Below, in pieces: positions 44,136 to 55,719 of a stretch of 64,000 nt of DNA. The notes under the pieces were generated by a model. That model did not search any database. It had not been told where the DNA came from and saw nothing but the letters and a program-made list of their open reading frames with translations. Position numbers and translations under genes: made by a program. Where the stretch lies: NCBI RefSeq assembly GCF_014650435.1, contig NZ_BMUY01000009.1, positions 248,001 to 312,000 on the forward strand, written 5' to 3'. Position 1 is the stretch's first letter; the number at the start of each line of letters is the position of its first letter. Source of the stretch: Streptomyces tendae. GTDB taxonomy: Bacteria > Actinomycetota > Actinomycetes > Streptomycetales > Streptomycetaceae.

Positions 44136-45935
44136 GTGGTAGCACCTAAAAAGGGAAAGAATGCGAGCGCTCAGAGTAAGCCCGGGCGCTCGCTGGCCCT
44201 GATCCTGATCGCCATCGTGGCGCTCACCGGAGGCATGTTCGCCTCCGGGCACACGACTCCGCGTCTCGGTATCGACCTGGCTGGTGGCACGAGCATCACC
44301 CTGCGGGCCGTGCCGGAGGCGGGCCAGGAGTCCGCGATCAACAAGACCAACATGGACACCGCGGTCGAGATCATGAACCGCCGTGTCAATGGTCTGGGTG
44401 TTTCCGAGGCCGAGGTCCAGACCCAGGGCGACCGGAACATCATCGTCAACATCCCCAAGGGGACGAACTCGAAGGAAGCCCGGCAGCAGGTCGGCACCAC
44501 CGCCAAGCTGTACTTCCGTCCGGTCCTCGCCACCGAACTCTCCGGCGCCAACGCGACCGGCACCCCCTCGGCGAGCGAGACCGGCGGCGCCTCGGACAAG
44601 GCGACCGACAAGGCCACGGACAAGGCGACCGACGGCGACAAGGCCACCGACGGCGACAAGGCGAGCGGCACGCCGTCCGACTCCGCGTCGGCGAGCGCCA
44701 CCTCCCAGGGCCGCGCCGCCAGCGACGCCCTGAAGGCCGACCCCAGCCCGTCCGCGACCAGCTCCGACGGAGCCTCCCCGTCCCCGAGCGCCAGCGCCTC
44801 CGGCGACGACGCCACCGCCAAGCTGCAGCAGCAGTACGCGGCTCTGGACTGCACCGACAAGAACGCCCGCGCCAAGGCCGGCGACGGCGCCAAGCCGAGC
44901 GAGCAGACCGTGGCCTGCGGCCAGAACTCGCAGGGCCAGTGGCAGAAGTACATCCTCGGCGCCGCCGCGGTCGACGGCACCGAGGTCGACGAGGCCGAGG
45001 CCGTCTACAACACGCAGACCGCCGCCGGCTGGACCGTGACGATGAAGTTCACGGACAAGGGCAGCAAGAAGTTCGCGGACATCACCGGCAAGCTGGCGCA
45101 GAACCAGTCCCCGCAGAACCAGTTCGCCATCGTCCTGGACAACGAGGTCGTCTCCGACCCGTACGTCAGCCAGGCGCTCACCGGCGGCAACGCGGAGATC
45201 TCCGGCAGCTTCGACCAGGAGGAGGCCCAGAGCCTCGCCAACATGCTATCCTACGGCGCGCTGCCGCTGACCTTCAAGGAGGACAGCGTCACCACCGTCA
45301 CCGCCGCGCTCGGCGGTGAGCAGCTTCACGCCGGCCTGATCGCGGGCGCGATCGGTCTCGCCCTGGTCGTCCTCTACCTGCTGTTCTACTACCGCGGACT
45401 GTCGTTCATCGCGGTCTGCTCGCTGCTGGTCTCGGCCGGTCTCACGTACGTGATCATGGCGCTGCTCGGCCCGACCATCGGCTTCGCGCTGAACCTGCCG
45501 GCCGTGTGCGGTGCCATCGTCGCCATCGGCATCACGGCGGACTCGTTCATCGTGTACTTCGAACGCGTCCGGGACGAGATCCGGGAGGGCCGCACGCTGC
45601 GACCCGCCGTCGAGCGTGCCTGGCCGCGCGCCCGGCGCACCATCCTCGTCTCCGACTTCGTGTCCTTCCTCGCCGCCGCGGTGCTCTTCGTCGTCACCGT
45701 GGGCAAGGTGCAGGGCTTCGCGTTCACGCTCGGCCTGACGACCCTGCTCGACGTGGTGGTGGTGTTCCTGTTCACCAAGCCGCTGCTGACGCTGATGGCC
45801 CGGCGCAAGTTCTTCTCCAGCGGTCACAAGTGGTCCGGCCTCGACCCCAAGGCCCTGGGTGCCAAGCCCCCGCTGCGCCGCACCCGCCGTCCGTCCCGTC
45901 CTGCCGCCGGCCCTGTCGACCCGAAGGAGGCGTGA
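44136..45935 (+). CDS. secD: Protein translocase subunit SecD
   Basis: A 599-residue RND-like membrane protein that pulls exported chains out of SecYEG using the proton gradient. First helix near residues 18-36, the conserved LGIDLAGGTSITL, then the periplasmic P1 region. P1 carries a ~100-residue Ser/Thr/Asp/Lys/Ala insertion (about 135-235, with the triplicated DKAT unit) absent from E. coli SecD. The helical part (ALGGEQLHAGLIAGAIGLALV to the end) holds the remaining five helices, and the tail is basic. AGGGAG lies nine bases before GTG 44136. Confidence 0.95.
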   Translation: MVAPKKGKNASAQSKPGRSLALILIAIVALTGGMFASGHTTPRLGIDLAGGTSITLRAVPEAGQESAINKTNMDTAVEIMNRRVNGLGVSEAEVQTQGDRNIIVNIPKGTNSKEARQQVGTTAKLYFRPVLATELSGANATGTPSASETGGASDKATDKATDKATDGDKATDGDKASGTPSDSASASATSQGRAASDALKADPSPSATSSDGASPSPSASASGDDATAKLQQQYAALDCTDKNARAKAGDGAKPSEQTVACGQNSQGQWQKYILGAAAVDGTEVDEAEAVYNTQTAAGWTVTMKFTDKGSKKFADITGKLAQNQSPQNQFAIVLDNEVVSDPYVSQALTGGNAEISGSFDQEEAQSLANMLSYGALPLTFKEDSVTTVTAALGGEQLHAGLIAGAIGLALVVLYLLFYYRGLSFIAVCSLLVSAGLTYVIMALLGPTIGFALNLPAVCGAIVAIGITADSFIVYFERVRDEIREGRTLRPAVERAWPRARRTILVSDFVSFLAAAVLFVVTVGKVQGFAFTLGLTTLLDVVVVFLFTKPLLTLMARRKFFSSGHKWSGLDPKALGAKPPLRRTRRPSRPAAGPVDPKEA

Positions 45936-45938
45936 GAG

Positions 45939-47060
45939 ATGTCGAAGCTCGGCACACTCGGCGCCCGACTGCACCACGGCGAGGTCGGCTACGACTTCGT
46001 CAAGAACCGCAAGATCTGGTACGGCATCTCGATCCTCATCACCATCACGGCCATCGTCGGCCTGGCGGTGCGCGGCCTGCACATGGGCATCGAGTTCCAG
46101 GGCGGCGCGGTCTTCACCACCCCGAAGAACATGAGCGCCTCGGTCGCCCAGACCGAGACCTGGGCGGAGGAGGCGTCCGGCCACGACGCCATCGTCCAGA
46201 AGCTCGGCGACGGCAGCCTCCGCATCCAGATCGCGGGCACCGACACCCAGCAGTCGGACCAGATCAAGGAGGACCTCTCCAAGAACCTGGACGTCTCCGC
46301 GGAGAAGATCAACGCCGACCTGGTCGGCCCCAGCTGGGGTGACCAGATCGCGAACAAGGCATGGCAGGGCCTCGGGATCTTCATGGTCCTGGTGGTGATC
46401 TACCTGGCGATCGCGTTCGAGTGGCGGATGGCACTGGCCGCCTTCGTCGCGCTGATCCACGACATCACCATCACGGTGGGCATCTACGCCCTCGTCGGCT
46501 TCGAGGTCACACCCGGCACGGTGATCGGCCTGCTGACGATCCTCGGCTACTCGCTCTACGACACGGTCGTCGTCTTCGACAGCCTCAAGGAGCAGACCCG
46601 GGACATCACCAAACAGACCCGCTGGACCTACGCGGAGATCGCCAACCGGTCGATCAACAGCACCCTGGTCCGCTCCATCAACACCACGGTGGTCGCGCTG
46701 CTGCCGGTGGCGGGCCTGCTGTTCATCGGCGGCGGTGTCCTCGGCGCCGGCATGCTGAACGACATCTCCCTGTCGCTGTTCGTCGGCCTCGCGGCCGGCG
46801 CCTACTCGTCGATCTTCATCGCCACGCCGCTCGTCGCCGACCTCAAGGAGGCCGAGCCGCAGATGAAGGCCCTCAAGAAGCGGGTCCTCGCCAAGCGCGC
46901 CCAGGCGGCCGCCAAGGGCGAGAGCGCGGAGTCCGCGGCCGACGAGGGGGCGTACGACGCCGACGAGCCGGACGACGCGGCACCCGCGGTGGTCGGCCCC
47001 CGCAACCAGCCCGCGTCCCGCGGCAGGGGCCGCGGCCGACCCTCGGGGAAGCGCCGATGA
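45939..47060 (+). CDS. secF: Protein translocase subunit SecF
   Basis: A 373-residue partner of SecD with six helices. The opening DFVKNRKIWYGISILI and the block GIEFQGGAVFTT match the SecF P1 start; ILGYSLYDTVVVFDSLKE and RSINTTVVALLPV are the classic SecF motifs in the membrane part. A long charged C-terminal tail (~310-373) follows, common in actinobacteria. AAGGAGG nine bases before ATG. Confidence 0.95.
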   Translation: MSKLGTLGARLHHGEVGYDFVKNRKIWYGISILITITAIVGLAVRGLHMGIEFQGGAVFTTPKNMSASVAQTETWAEEASGHDAIVQKLGDGSLRIQIAGTDTQQSDQIKEDLSKNLDVSAEKINADLVGPSWGDQIANKAWQGLGIFMVLVVIYLAIAFEWRMALAAFVALIHDITITVGIYALVGFEVTPGTVIGLLTILGYSLYDTVVVFDSLKEQTRDITKQTRWTYAEIANRSINSTLVRSINTTVVALLPVAGLLFIGGGVLGAGMLNDISLSLFVGLAAGAYSSIFIATPLVADLKEAEPQMKALKKRVLAKRAQAAAKGESAESAADEGAYDADEPDDAAPAVVGPRNQPASRGRGRGRPSGKRR

Positions 47061-47605
47061 CCGGGACGACCGACATCACGGAGCTGCTGCTCAGCCGCAT
47101 CCGCGACGTGGCCGACTACCCGGAGCCGGGCGTGGTGTTCAAGGACATCACCCCGCTCCTGGCGGACCCGGCGGCCTTCGCCGCGCTCACCGACGCCCTC
47201 GCCGACGTGGCCCGGGACACCGGTGCCACCAAGGTCGTCGGCCTGGAGGCCCGCGGCTTCATCCTCGGCGCCCCGGTGGCCCTCAGGGCGGGCCTCGGCT
47301 TCATTCCCGTACGCAAGGCGGGCAAGCTCCCCGGAGCCACGCTCAGCCAGGCGTACGACCTGGAGTACGGCTCCGCCGAGATCGAGGTGCACGCCGAGGA
47401 CCTCACCGCGGGCGACCGCGTGCTGGTCGTCGACGACGTCCTCGCCACCGGCGGCACCGCCGAGGCATCGCTGGAGCTGATCCGCCGGGCCGGAGCCGAT
47501 GTCGCGGGCCTGGCCGTGCTGATGGAGCTGGGCTTCCTCGACGGGCGGGCCCGGCTGGAGCCCGCTCTGGCCGGGGCCCCGCTGAAGGCGCTGCTCACGG
47601 TCTGA
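47057..47605 (+). CDS. apt: Adenine phosphoribosyltransferase
   Basis: A 182-residue purine-salvage enzyme: adenine + PRPP to AMP + pyrophosphate. The PRPP-binding motif is VLVVDDVLATGGT (~122-134); the hood region YPEPGVVFKDITPLL and the loop GLEARGFILGAPVA are conserved. ATG 47057 overlaps the secF stop by four bases. The secDF-apt-relA order is typical of actinobacteria. Confidence 0.96.
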   Translation: MTGTTDITELLLSRIRDVADYPEPGVVFKDITPLLADPAAFAALTDALADVARDTGATKVVGLEARGFILGAPVALRAGLGFIPVRKAGKLPGATLSQAYDLEYGSAEIEVHAEDLTAGDRVLVVDDVLATGGTAEASLELIRRAGADVAGLAVLMELGFLDGRARLEPALAGAPLKALLTV

Positions 47606-47622
47606 ACCGTGCGAACCGCACC

Positions 47623-47661
47623 CCTGGGGCGGGCCCGGAGGAATCCGGCGCCCGCCCCAGG
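47623..47661 (+). terminator. Terminator after apt
   Basis: CCTGGGGCGGGC (47623-47634) pairs exactly with GCCCGCCCCAGG (47650-47661). The loop and right arm overlap the candidate sigma-R promoter for relA. Confidence 0.75.
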
Positions 47662-47665
47662 CGTT
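47640..47665 (+). promoter_or_regulatory. Candidate sigma-R (disulphide stress) promoter of relA
   Basis: GGAAT (47640-47644) is followed after exactly 18 bases by GTT (47663-47665), the consensus for sigma-R in Streptomyces (GGAAT-N18-GTT). Transcription would start near 47672, about 107 bases before relA. Sigma-R control of relA is known in S. coelicolor. Confidence 0.75.
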
Positions 47666-47778
47666 GCACGGGTTGACCGCCCTCACATTGGCCAGAAGGC
47701 GATCCTGGAGGGCAGGATCGCTACCATGGGGTATCCGGAGCCTGACCGGGGGACCCGGATCGCGCACGAGGAGTCCTC

Positions 47779-50322
<2,544 letters not shown>

Positions 50323-50349
50323 CCGTCGCGGGCGGCCGCGCGGGCGCAC

Positions 50350-50396
50350 ACACGAGAGGGGCTCCCGTACACGCCGTACGGGAGCCCCTCTCGTGT
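50350..50396. terminator. 21-bp hairpin between convergent genes
   Basis: ACACGAGAGGGGCTCCCGTAC (50350-50370) pairs perfectly with its complement at 50376-50396, loop ACGCC. It probably ends both relA and the convergent DUF349 gene. Confidence 0.9.
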
Positions 50397-50410
50397 CCGG
50401 TCCGCGACCG

Positions 50411-51640
50411 TCAGCCGCCGAACTCGTGCAGCCCCTTGAGCGCCTGGTCGAGCAGGGCCTGGCGGCCCTCCAGCTCACGCGCGAGTTTGTCGGCCTTGGC
50501 GTCGTTGCCCTGGGCGCGCGCCTGCTCGATCTGGGAGCGCAGCTTGTCCACGGCCGCCTGGAGCTGACCGGTCAGGCCCTCGGCACGCGCGCGTGCCTCC
50601 GGGTTGGTCCGGCGCCACTCGGCCTCCTCGGCCTCCTGGAGGGCCCGCTCGACCGCGTGCATCCGCCCCTCGACCTTCGGCCGGGCGTCGCGCGGGACGT
50701 GGCCGATGGCCTCCCAGCGCTCGTTGACCGAACGGAACGCGGCGCGGGCCGCCTTGAGGTCGGTGACCGGGACGAGCTTCTCGGCCTCCTCGGCCAGCTC
50801 CTCCTTGAGCTTCAGGTTCTCCGTCTGCTCGGCGTCCCGTTCCGCGAAGACCGAGCTGCGGGCGGCGAAGAAGACGTCCTGGGCGCCGCGGAAGCGGTTC
50901 CACAGGTCGTCCTCGTGCTCGCGCTGGGCGCGGCCCGCGGCCTTCCACTCGGACATCAGGTCGCGGTAGCGCGCGGCCGTCGGTCCCCAGTCCGTCGAGT
51001 TCGACAGCGCCTCGGCCTCGGAGACCAGCCGCTCCTTGGTCCGGCGGGCCTCCTCGCGCTGCGCGTCGAGCTGGGCGAAGTGCTGCTTGCGGCGCTTGGA
51101 GAACGCCGAGCGCGCGTGCGAGAAGCGGTGCCACAGCTCGTCGTCGGACTTGCGGTCCAGGCGAGGCAGGCCCTTCCAGGTGTCGACCAGGGAGCGCAGC
51201 CGCTCACCGGCCGCCCGCCACTGGTCCGAGCGCGCCAGCTCCTCGGCCTCGGCGACCAGGGCCTCCTTGGCACCGCGGGCCTCGTCGGACTGCTTGGCCC
51301 GCTGGGCCTTGCGCTCCTCGCGCCGTGCCTCCACGAGCGCGACGAGCTGGTCCAGCCGGGTCCGCAGCGCCTCCAGGTCGCCGACCGCGTGGTGCGCGTC
51401 CACCTGCTCGCGCAGGTGGTCGATGGCGGTCTGGGCGTCCTTGGCCGACAGGTCGGTGGTCTTCACCCGCTTTTCGAGGAGGCCGATCTCGACAACCAGT
51501 CCTTCGTACTTGCGTTCGAAGTAGGCCAGTGCCTCCTCGGGGGAGCCTGCCTGCCAGGAACCGACGACCTTCTCGCCGTCGGCCGTACGCACGTACACGG
51601 TCCCCGTCTCGTCGACGCGGCCCCACGGGTCGCTGCTCAC
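50411..51640 (-). CDS. DUF349 coiled-coil protein
   Basis: A 409-residue, almost wholly helical and charged cytosolic protein made of DUF349 repeats. Each repeat ends in a W-x-G/A-x-A/G-type block: LVDTWKGLPRLDRKSDDELWHRF, LMSEWKAAGRAQREHEDDLWNRF and VNERWEAIGHVPRDARPKVEGRM. Residues ~30-130 are coiled coil. Function is not known; relatives are linked to ribosomes or stress in some bacteria. GAGGAGG five bases before GTG 51640. Confidence 0.88.
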   Translation of the reverse strand: MSSDPWGRVDETGTVYVRTADGEKVVGSWQAGSPEEALAYFERKYEGLVVEIGLLEKRVKTTDLSAKDAQTAIDHLREQVDAHHAVGDLEALRTRLDQLVALVEARREERKAQRAKQSDEARGAKEALVAEAEELARSDQWRAAGERLRSLVDTWKGLPRLDRKSDDELWHRFSHARSAFSKRRKQHFAQLDAQREEARRTKERLVSEAEALSNSTDWGPTAARYRDLMSEWKAAGRAQREHEDDLWNRFRGAQDVFFAARSSVFAERDAEQTENLKLKEELAEEAEKLVPVTDLKAARAAFRSVNERWEAIGHVPRDARPKVEGRMHAVERALQEAEEAEWRRTNPEARARAEGLTGQLQAAVDKLRSQIEQARAQGNDAKADKLARELEGRQALLDQALKGLHEFGG

Positions 51641-51775
51641 AGCGCCTCCTCCACATGATGCCTGCGGAGGGCTTCGCTACCCCCGGGCATCGTCCACAGT
51701 TTCGTCACGGCCAACATAGGCGACCGGCGGGTGGCCTGTCCGCATCCCGCACGACCGAACTTTCGCTGATGAGGG

Positions 51776-52612
51776 TCAGGATTTCGTGACGGTGGCCTTG
51801 TCGATCACGACCGTCGCGTTGGGCGCCGTGTTGCCCGTCGTGGGGTCCGCGGGCTGGGCTCCCGCGGAGGCGATCTTCTTCAGCACGGTCATGCCCTCCT
51901 TCGACACGGTGCCGAACGGCGTGTAGCTCGGGGGCAGCTGGCTGTCCTGGTACACGAGGAAGAACTGGCTGCCGCCGGAGTCCGGCTGACCGGTGTTCGC
52001 CATCGCCACCGTGCCCGCCGGGTACACGTTGTCCTTGAGGCTCTTGTCCTTGAGGTTCTCGTCCGGGATGTTGTAGCCGGGACCGCCGTTGCCCTGGGCC
52101 GTGGGGTCGCCGCACTGGAGCACGTAGATGCCCTCGGTGGTGAGCCGGTGGCACTTCGTGTGGTCGAAGAAGCCCTTGCCCGCCAGGAAGTCGAACGAGT
52201 TGACGGTGTGCGGTGCCGCGTCCGCCTTCAGTGCGAGGTCTATGTCACCGCACGTGGTCGCCAGCTTCATCGTGTACTTCGCCGACTTGTCGATGGTCAT
52301 CGCAGGTTCCTTCTTCCAGGTCTGCGTCTTGACCTTGCCCTCGGCGGGCTTCTCGCACGGGTCCGGTGCCTTGCTCGGGGCCGAGGCGCTCGGCGTGACC
52401 TCGGCGCTCGCGTTCGTCTTGCTGTCGTCGTCGTCCCCCAGGACCACTCCGGTCGTGTATAGCGCGACGCTGCCGATCAGGATCACGCCCAGCACCGAGG
52501 CGATCGCGGCGTTGCGCATGCGCGCCTTGCGTCGTGCGGAGGTACGTCGCTGCTGCTGCCGCAAGAACTTCTCCCGGGCGAGCTGACGCCGCCGCTGCTC
52601 CTGGGTGACCAC
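51776..52612 (-). CDS. Membrane-anchored cyclophilin-type peptidyl-prolyl isomerase
   Basis: A 278-residue protein. A basic cytosolic start (many Arg) is followed by one helix (~34-54, AAIASVLGVILIGSVALY), a disordered linker of about 50 residues and an outer cyclophilin domain (~110-278). The active-site region is changed from the usual FHR: it reads DHTKCHRLTTEGIYVLQCGDP, with Arg kept, and GGSQFFLVYQDS supplies SQFF. It likely folds secreted proteins at the membrane. Two Cys near 122 and others suggest a disulphide. GTG 52612 follows GGAGAG. Confidence 0.9.
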   Translation of the reverse strand: MVTQEQRRRQLAREKFLRQQQRRTSARRKARMRNAAIASVLGVILIGSVALYTTGVVLGDDDDSKTNASAEVTPSASAPSKAPDPCEKPAEGKVKTQTWKKEPAMTIDKSAKYTMKLATTCGDIDLALKADAAPHTVNSFDFLAGKGFFDHTKCHRLTTEGIYVLQCGDPTAQGNGGPGYNIPDENLKDKSLKDNVYPAGTVAMANTGQPDSGGSQFFLVYQDSQLPPSYTPFGTVSKEGMTVLKKIASAGAQPADPTTGNTAPNATVVIDKATVTKS

Positions 52613-52795
52613 CGGGTTCTCTCCTCATGCGTCTTCGTGTGCCGACCGGTACGCGTGGGTGCGATGAGCCGACCGTGGGCGTGTAGCCCCGTACCGTATA
52701 TGGGTTCGCTGAGGAATCGGCACCGCCGGTAGGCTCTGACCATGGGCGCGACCCGTTCGCAAGCCCACCCGTACCGACACAAACGAAGGACGATC

Positions 52796-53503
52796 GTGCT
52801 CATTGCCGGGTTCCCCGCCGGTGCCTGGGGGACGAACTGCTACCTCGTCGCCCCCGCAGCCGGTGAGGAGTGCGTGATCATCGACCCGGGCCACCAGGCG
52901 GCCCCCGGAGTCGAGGAAGCGATCCGCAAGCATCGGCTCAAGCCCGTCGCCGTCGTCCTCACCCACGGCCACATCGACCACGTCGCCTCGGTCGTCCCGG
53001 TCTGCGGCGCCCACGACGTGCCGGCCTGGATCCACCCCGAGGACCGCTACATGATGAGCGACCCCGAGAAGGGCATCGGCCGCAGCATCGGCATGCCGCT
53101 CATGGGCGAGCTGACCGTCGGGGAGCCCGACGACGTCAAGGAGCTGACCGACGGCGCGAAGCTGGCGCTGGCCGGCCTGGAGCTGACCGTCGCGCACGCC
53201 CCGGGCCATACCAAGGGGTCGGTGACCTTCGGCCTGCCCGAGGCGGCGGACATCCCGCCGGTCATGTTCTCGGGCGATCTGCTGTTCGCCGGCTCCATCG
53301 GACGCACCGACCTCCCCGGCGGCTCCATGGACGACTTGCTCGAGTCCCTGGCACGCGTGTGCCTGCCGCTCGACGACACGACCGTGGTGCTGTCCGGACA
53401 CGGCCCCCAGACGACCATCGGCCAGGAACGCGCCACCAACCCGTACTTGCGGCAGGTGGCCGTTGGCCAGGGCGCCCAGAACGCGCCCCGACGAGGAATG
53501 TGA
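52796..53503 (+). CDS. Metallo-beta-lactamase-fold hydrolase (glyoxalase II-like)
   Basis: A 235-residue MBL enzyme. Zinc ligands: THGHIDH (~57-63), HAPGHTKGS, FSGDLLFAGSIGRTD and a final SGHGPQT, the pattern of glyoxalase II and thioester hydrolases. It probably acts in the cytoplasm on a thioester; the substrate is unknown. GTG 52796 has GAAGGA upstream. TAGGCT (52730-52735) lies six bases before an in-frame ATG 52742, so a leaderless longer form is possible. hisS follows within 12 bases. Confidence 0.88.
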   Translation: MLIAGFPAGAWGTNCYLVAPAAGEECVIIDPGHQAAPGVEEAIRKHRLKPVAVVLTHGHIDHVASVVPVCGAHDVPAWIHPEDRYMMSDPEKGIGRSIGMPLMGELTVGEPDDVKELTDGAKLALAGLELTVAHAPGHTKGSVTFGLPEAADIPPVMFSGDLLFAGSIGRTDLPGGSMDDLLESLARVCLPLDDTTVVLSGHGPQTTIGQERATNPYLRQVAVGQGAQNAPRRGM

Positions 53504-53514
53504 CGAGACCTTCC

Positions 53515-54777
53515 GTGAGCACCTTCAAGGCCCCCAAGGGCACGTACGACCTGCTGCCGCCCGACTCCGCCAAGTACCTGGCCGTCCGCGAGGCGATCGC
53601 CGCCCCGCTGCGCAACTCCGGCTACGGCTACATCGAGACGCCCGGCTTCGAGAACGTCGAGCTGTTCGCACGCGGTGTCGGCGAGTCCACCGACATCGTG
53701 ACCAAGGAGATGTATGTCTTCGAGACCAAGGGCGGCGACCGGCTCGCCCTGCGCCCGGAGACCACCGCCCCCGTACTGCGCGCGGTCCTGGAGGCCAACC
53801 TGCACAAGGCGGGCGGCCTGCCCGTCAAGGTCTGGTACTCGGGCTCGCAGTACCGCTACGAGCGCCCCCAGAAGGGCCGTTACCGCCACTTCTCCCAGGT
53901 CGGCGCCGAGGCGATCGGCGCCGAGGACCCGGCCCTGGACGCCGAACTGATCATCCTGGCCGACCAGTCGTACCGCGCGCTCGGCCTGCGGGACTTCCGC
54001 ATCCTGCTCAACTCCCTGGGCGACCAGGAGTGCCGCCCCGTCTACCGGGCCGCCCTCCAGGACTTCCTGCGCGGTCTCGACCTGGACGAGGACACCTTGC
54101 GCCGCGCCGAGATCAACCCGCTGCGCGTCCTGGACGACAAGCGCCCCGACGTCCAGAAGCAGCTCACCGACGCCCCGCTGCTGCGCGACTACCTGTGCGA
54201 CGCCTGCAAGGCGTACCACGAGGAGGTGCGCGAGCTGATCACGGCGGCGGGCGTGATCTTCGAGGACGACCCGAAGCTGGTGCGCGGCCTGGACTACTAC
54301 ACGCGCACGACGTTCGAGTTCGTCCACGACGGCCTCGGCTCCCAGTCCGCGGTGGGCGGCGGCGGCCGATACGACGGCCTGTCCGAGATGATCGGCGGCC
54401 CCTCGCTGCCCTCGGTCGGCTGGGCCCTCGGTGTCGACCGCACCGTCCTCGCCCTGGAGGCGGAGGGCATCGAGCTGGACATCCCGTCCACCACCTCCGT
54501 CTTCGCGGTCCCGCTCGGCGAGGAGGCCCGCCGGATCCTGTTCGCCAAGGTCACCGAGCTGCGCAAGAACGGCGTCGCCGCCGACTTCTCCTACGGAGAC
54601 AAGGGCCTCAAGTCGGCGATGAAGGGGGCCAACCGCTCGGGCGCCCGCTACACGCTGATCCTGGGCGAGCGCGACCTCGCCGAGGGCGTCGTCCAGCTCA
54701 AGGACATGGAGACCGGCGAGCAGTCCGCGATCGGCGTCAACGAGATCGTGGCGGAGCTGGAGTCGAGGCTCGGCTAG
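53515..54777 (+). CDS. hisS: Histidyl-tRNA synthetase
   Basis: A 420-residue class II synthetase. It shows APKGTYDLLP at the N-terminus, RPETTAPVLRAV (motif 2 region), histidine A motif LVRGLDYYTRTTFEF, and GGGGRYDGLSEMIGGPSLPSVGWALGVDR (motif 3), then the anticodon-binding domain (FAVPLGEEARRIL on). GTG 53515 gives the family start; the in-frame GTG 53500, which overlaps the previous stop and follows GAGGA, is an alternative that suits coupled translation. Confidence 0.95.
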   Translation: MSTFKAPKGTYDLLPPDSAKYLAVREAIAAPLRNSGYGYIETPGFENVELFARGVGESTDIVTKEMYVFETKGGDRLALRPETTAPVLRAVLEANLHKAGGLPVKVWYSGSQYRYERPQKGRYRHFSQVGAEAIGAEDPALDAELIILADQSYRALGLRDFRILLNSLGDQECRPVYRAALQDFLRGLDLDEDTLRRAEINPLRVLDDKRPDVQKQLTDAPLLRDYLCDACKAYHEEVRELITAAGVIFEDDPKLVRGLDYYTRTTFEFVHDGLGSQSAVGGGGRYDGLSEMIGGPSLPSVGWALGVDRTVLALEAEGIELDIPSTTSVFAVPLGEEARRILFAKVTELRKNGVAADFSYGDKGLKSAMKGANRSGARYTLILGERDLAEGVVQLKDMETGEQSAIGVNEIVAELESRLG

Positions 54778-54807
54778 CGGGCCGACTCGGCGGCGGGCCG
54801 ACACCCT

Positions 54808-54843
54808 TCAGGGGCACGTGTTTTCGCTCGCGCGTGCCCCTGA
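54808..54843 (+). terminator. Terminator after hisS
   Basis: TCAGGGGCACG (54808-54818) pairs exactly with CGTGCCCCTGA (54833-54843); loop contains TTTT. Confidence 0.8.
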
Positions 54844-54987
54844 GGAACGGGTGGTGGCCAAAACGCGCCGCTCCGGAGTGATCGCCGATCTGTTCATAGG
54901 CTCATCGAACGGTGCCCATACAGGCTTGTGCGGCACAATGGCCCCTGCCCGAAGCAGGTCCCACACCCCAGTGACGGAATCGGCGTG

Positions 54988-55650
54988 ATGAGCAAGACGA
55001 CAGTGAAGGACGTCTCCACCGTGGCAGAGTCCGCGCCGGACAGCGGCACCCGCACCCCGCGCACCGAGGGCGGCAGCCGCGCCCTCGCCCTGCTGCTGGT
55101 GATCACGGGCGCGGCCGGTCTGCTCGCCGCCTGGGTCATCACGATCGACAAGCAGAAGATCCTCGAGGCCAAGGTCGCCGGGACCACCTTCACGCCCGGC
55201 TGCAGCCTCAACCCGGTCGTCTCCTGCGGCAACATCATGGAGAGCGACCAGGCATCGGTCTTCGGCTTCCCCAACCCGATGCTCGGCCTCGTCGCCTACG
55301 GCATCGTCATCTGCGTCGGCATGAGCCTGCTCGCCCGTGCCACCTACCCGCGTTGGTACTGGCTGACCTTCAACGCCGGCTGCCTGTTCGGTGTCGCCTT
55401 CGTCTCCTGGCTGCAGTTCCAGTCCCTGTACCGGATCAACTCGCTGTGCCTGTGGTGCTGCCTGGCCTGGGTCGCCACGATCCTGATGTTCTGGTACGTG
55501 ACGTCCTTCAACGTCCGCAAGGGCTTCCTGCCCGCGCCGGGCTGGCTGCGCGGGTTCTTCGGCGAGTTCACCTGGGTCCTGCCGGTGCTGCACATCGGCA
55601 TCATCGGCATGATGGTCCTCACCCGCTGGTGGGACTTCTGGACCAGCTGA
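54988..55650 (+). CDS. Vitamin K epoxide reductase-family quinone reductase (VKOR)
   Basis: A 220-residue membrane protein with five helices. The quinone-side redox pair is CLWC (154-157) and the outer loop pair is Cys72 and Cys80 (CSLNPVVSCG). Bacterial VKOR passes electrons from a DsbA-like protein to quinones, driving disulphide formation in exported proteins. No fused thioredoxin domain is seen. ATG 54988 follows a poor site. The soluble 30-residue start is polar. Monocistronic between terminators. Confidence 0.92.
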   Translation: MSKTTVKDVSTVAESAPDSGTRTPRTEGGSRALALLLVITGAAGLLAAWVITIDKQKILEAKVAGTTFTPGCSLNPVVSCGNIMESDQASVFGFPNPMLGLVAYGIVICVGMSLLARATYPRWYWLTFNAGCLFGVAFVSWLQFQSLYRINSLCLWCCLAWVATILMFWYVTSFNVRKGFLPAPGWLRGFFGEFTWVLPVLHIGIIGMMVLTRWWDFWTS

Positions 55651-55719
55651 CCGGTCTTCCGCGAGGGCGGGCCCACCGGGCCCGCCGCGTTGTCGGTGCG
55701 GTCATTTAGGGTTCAAGGC

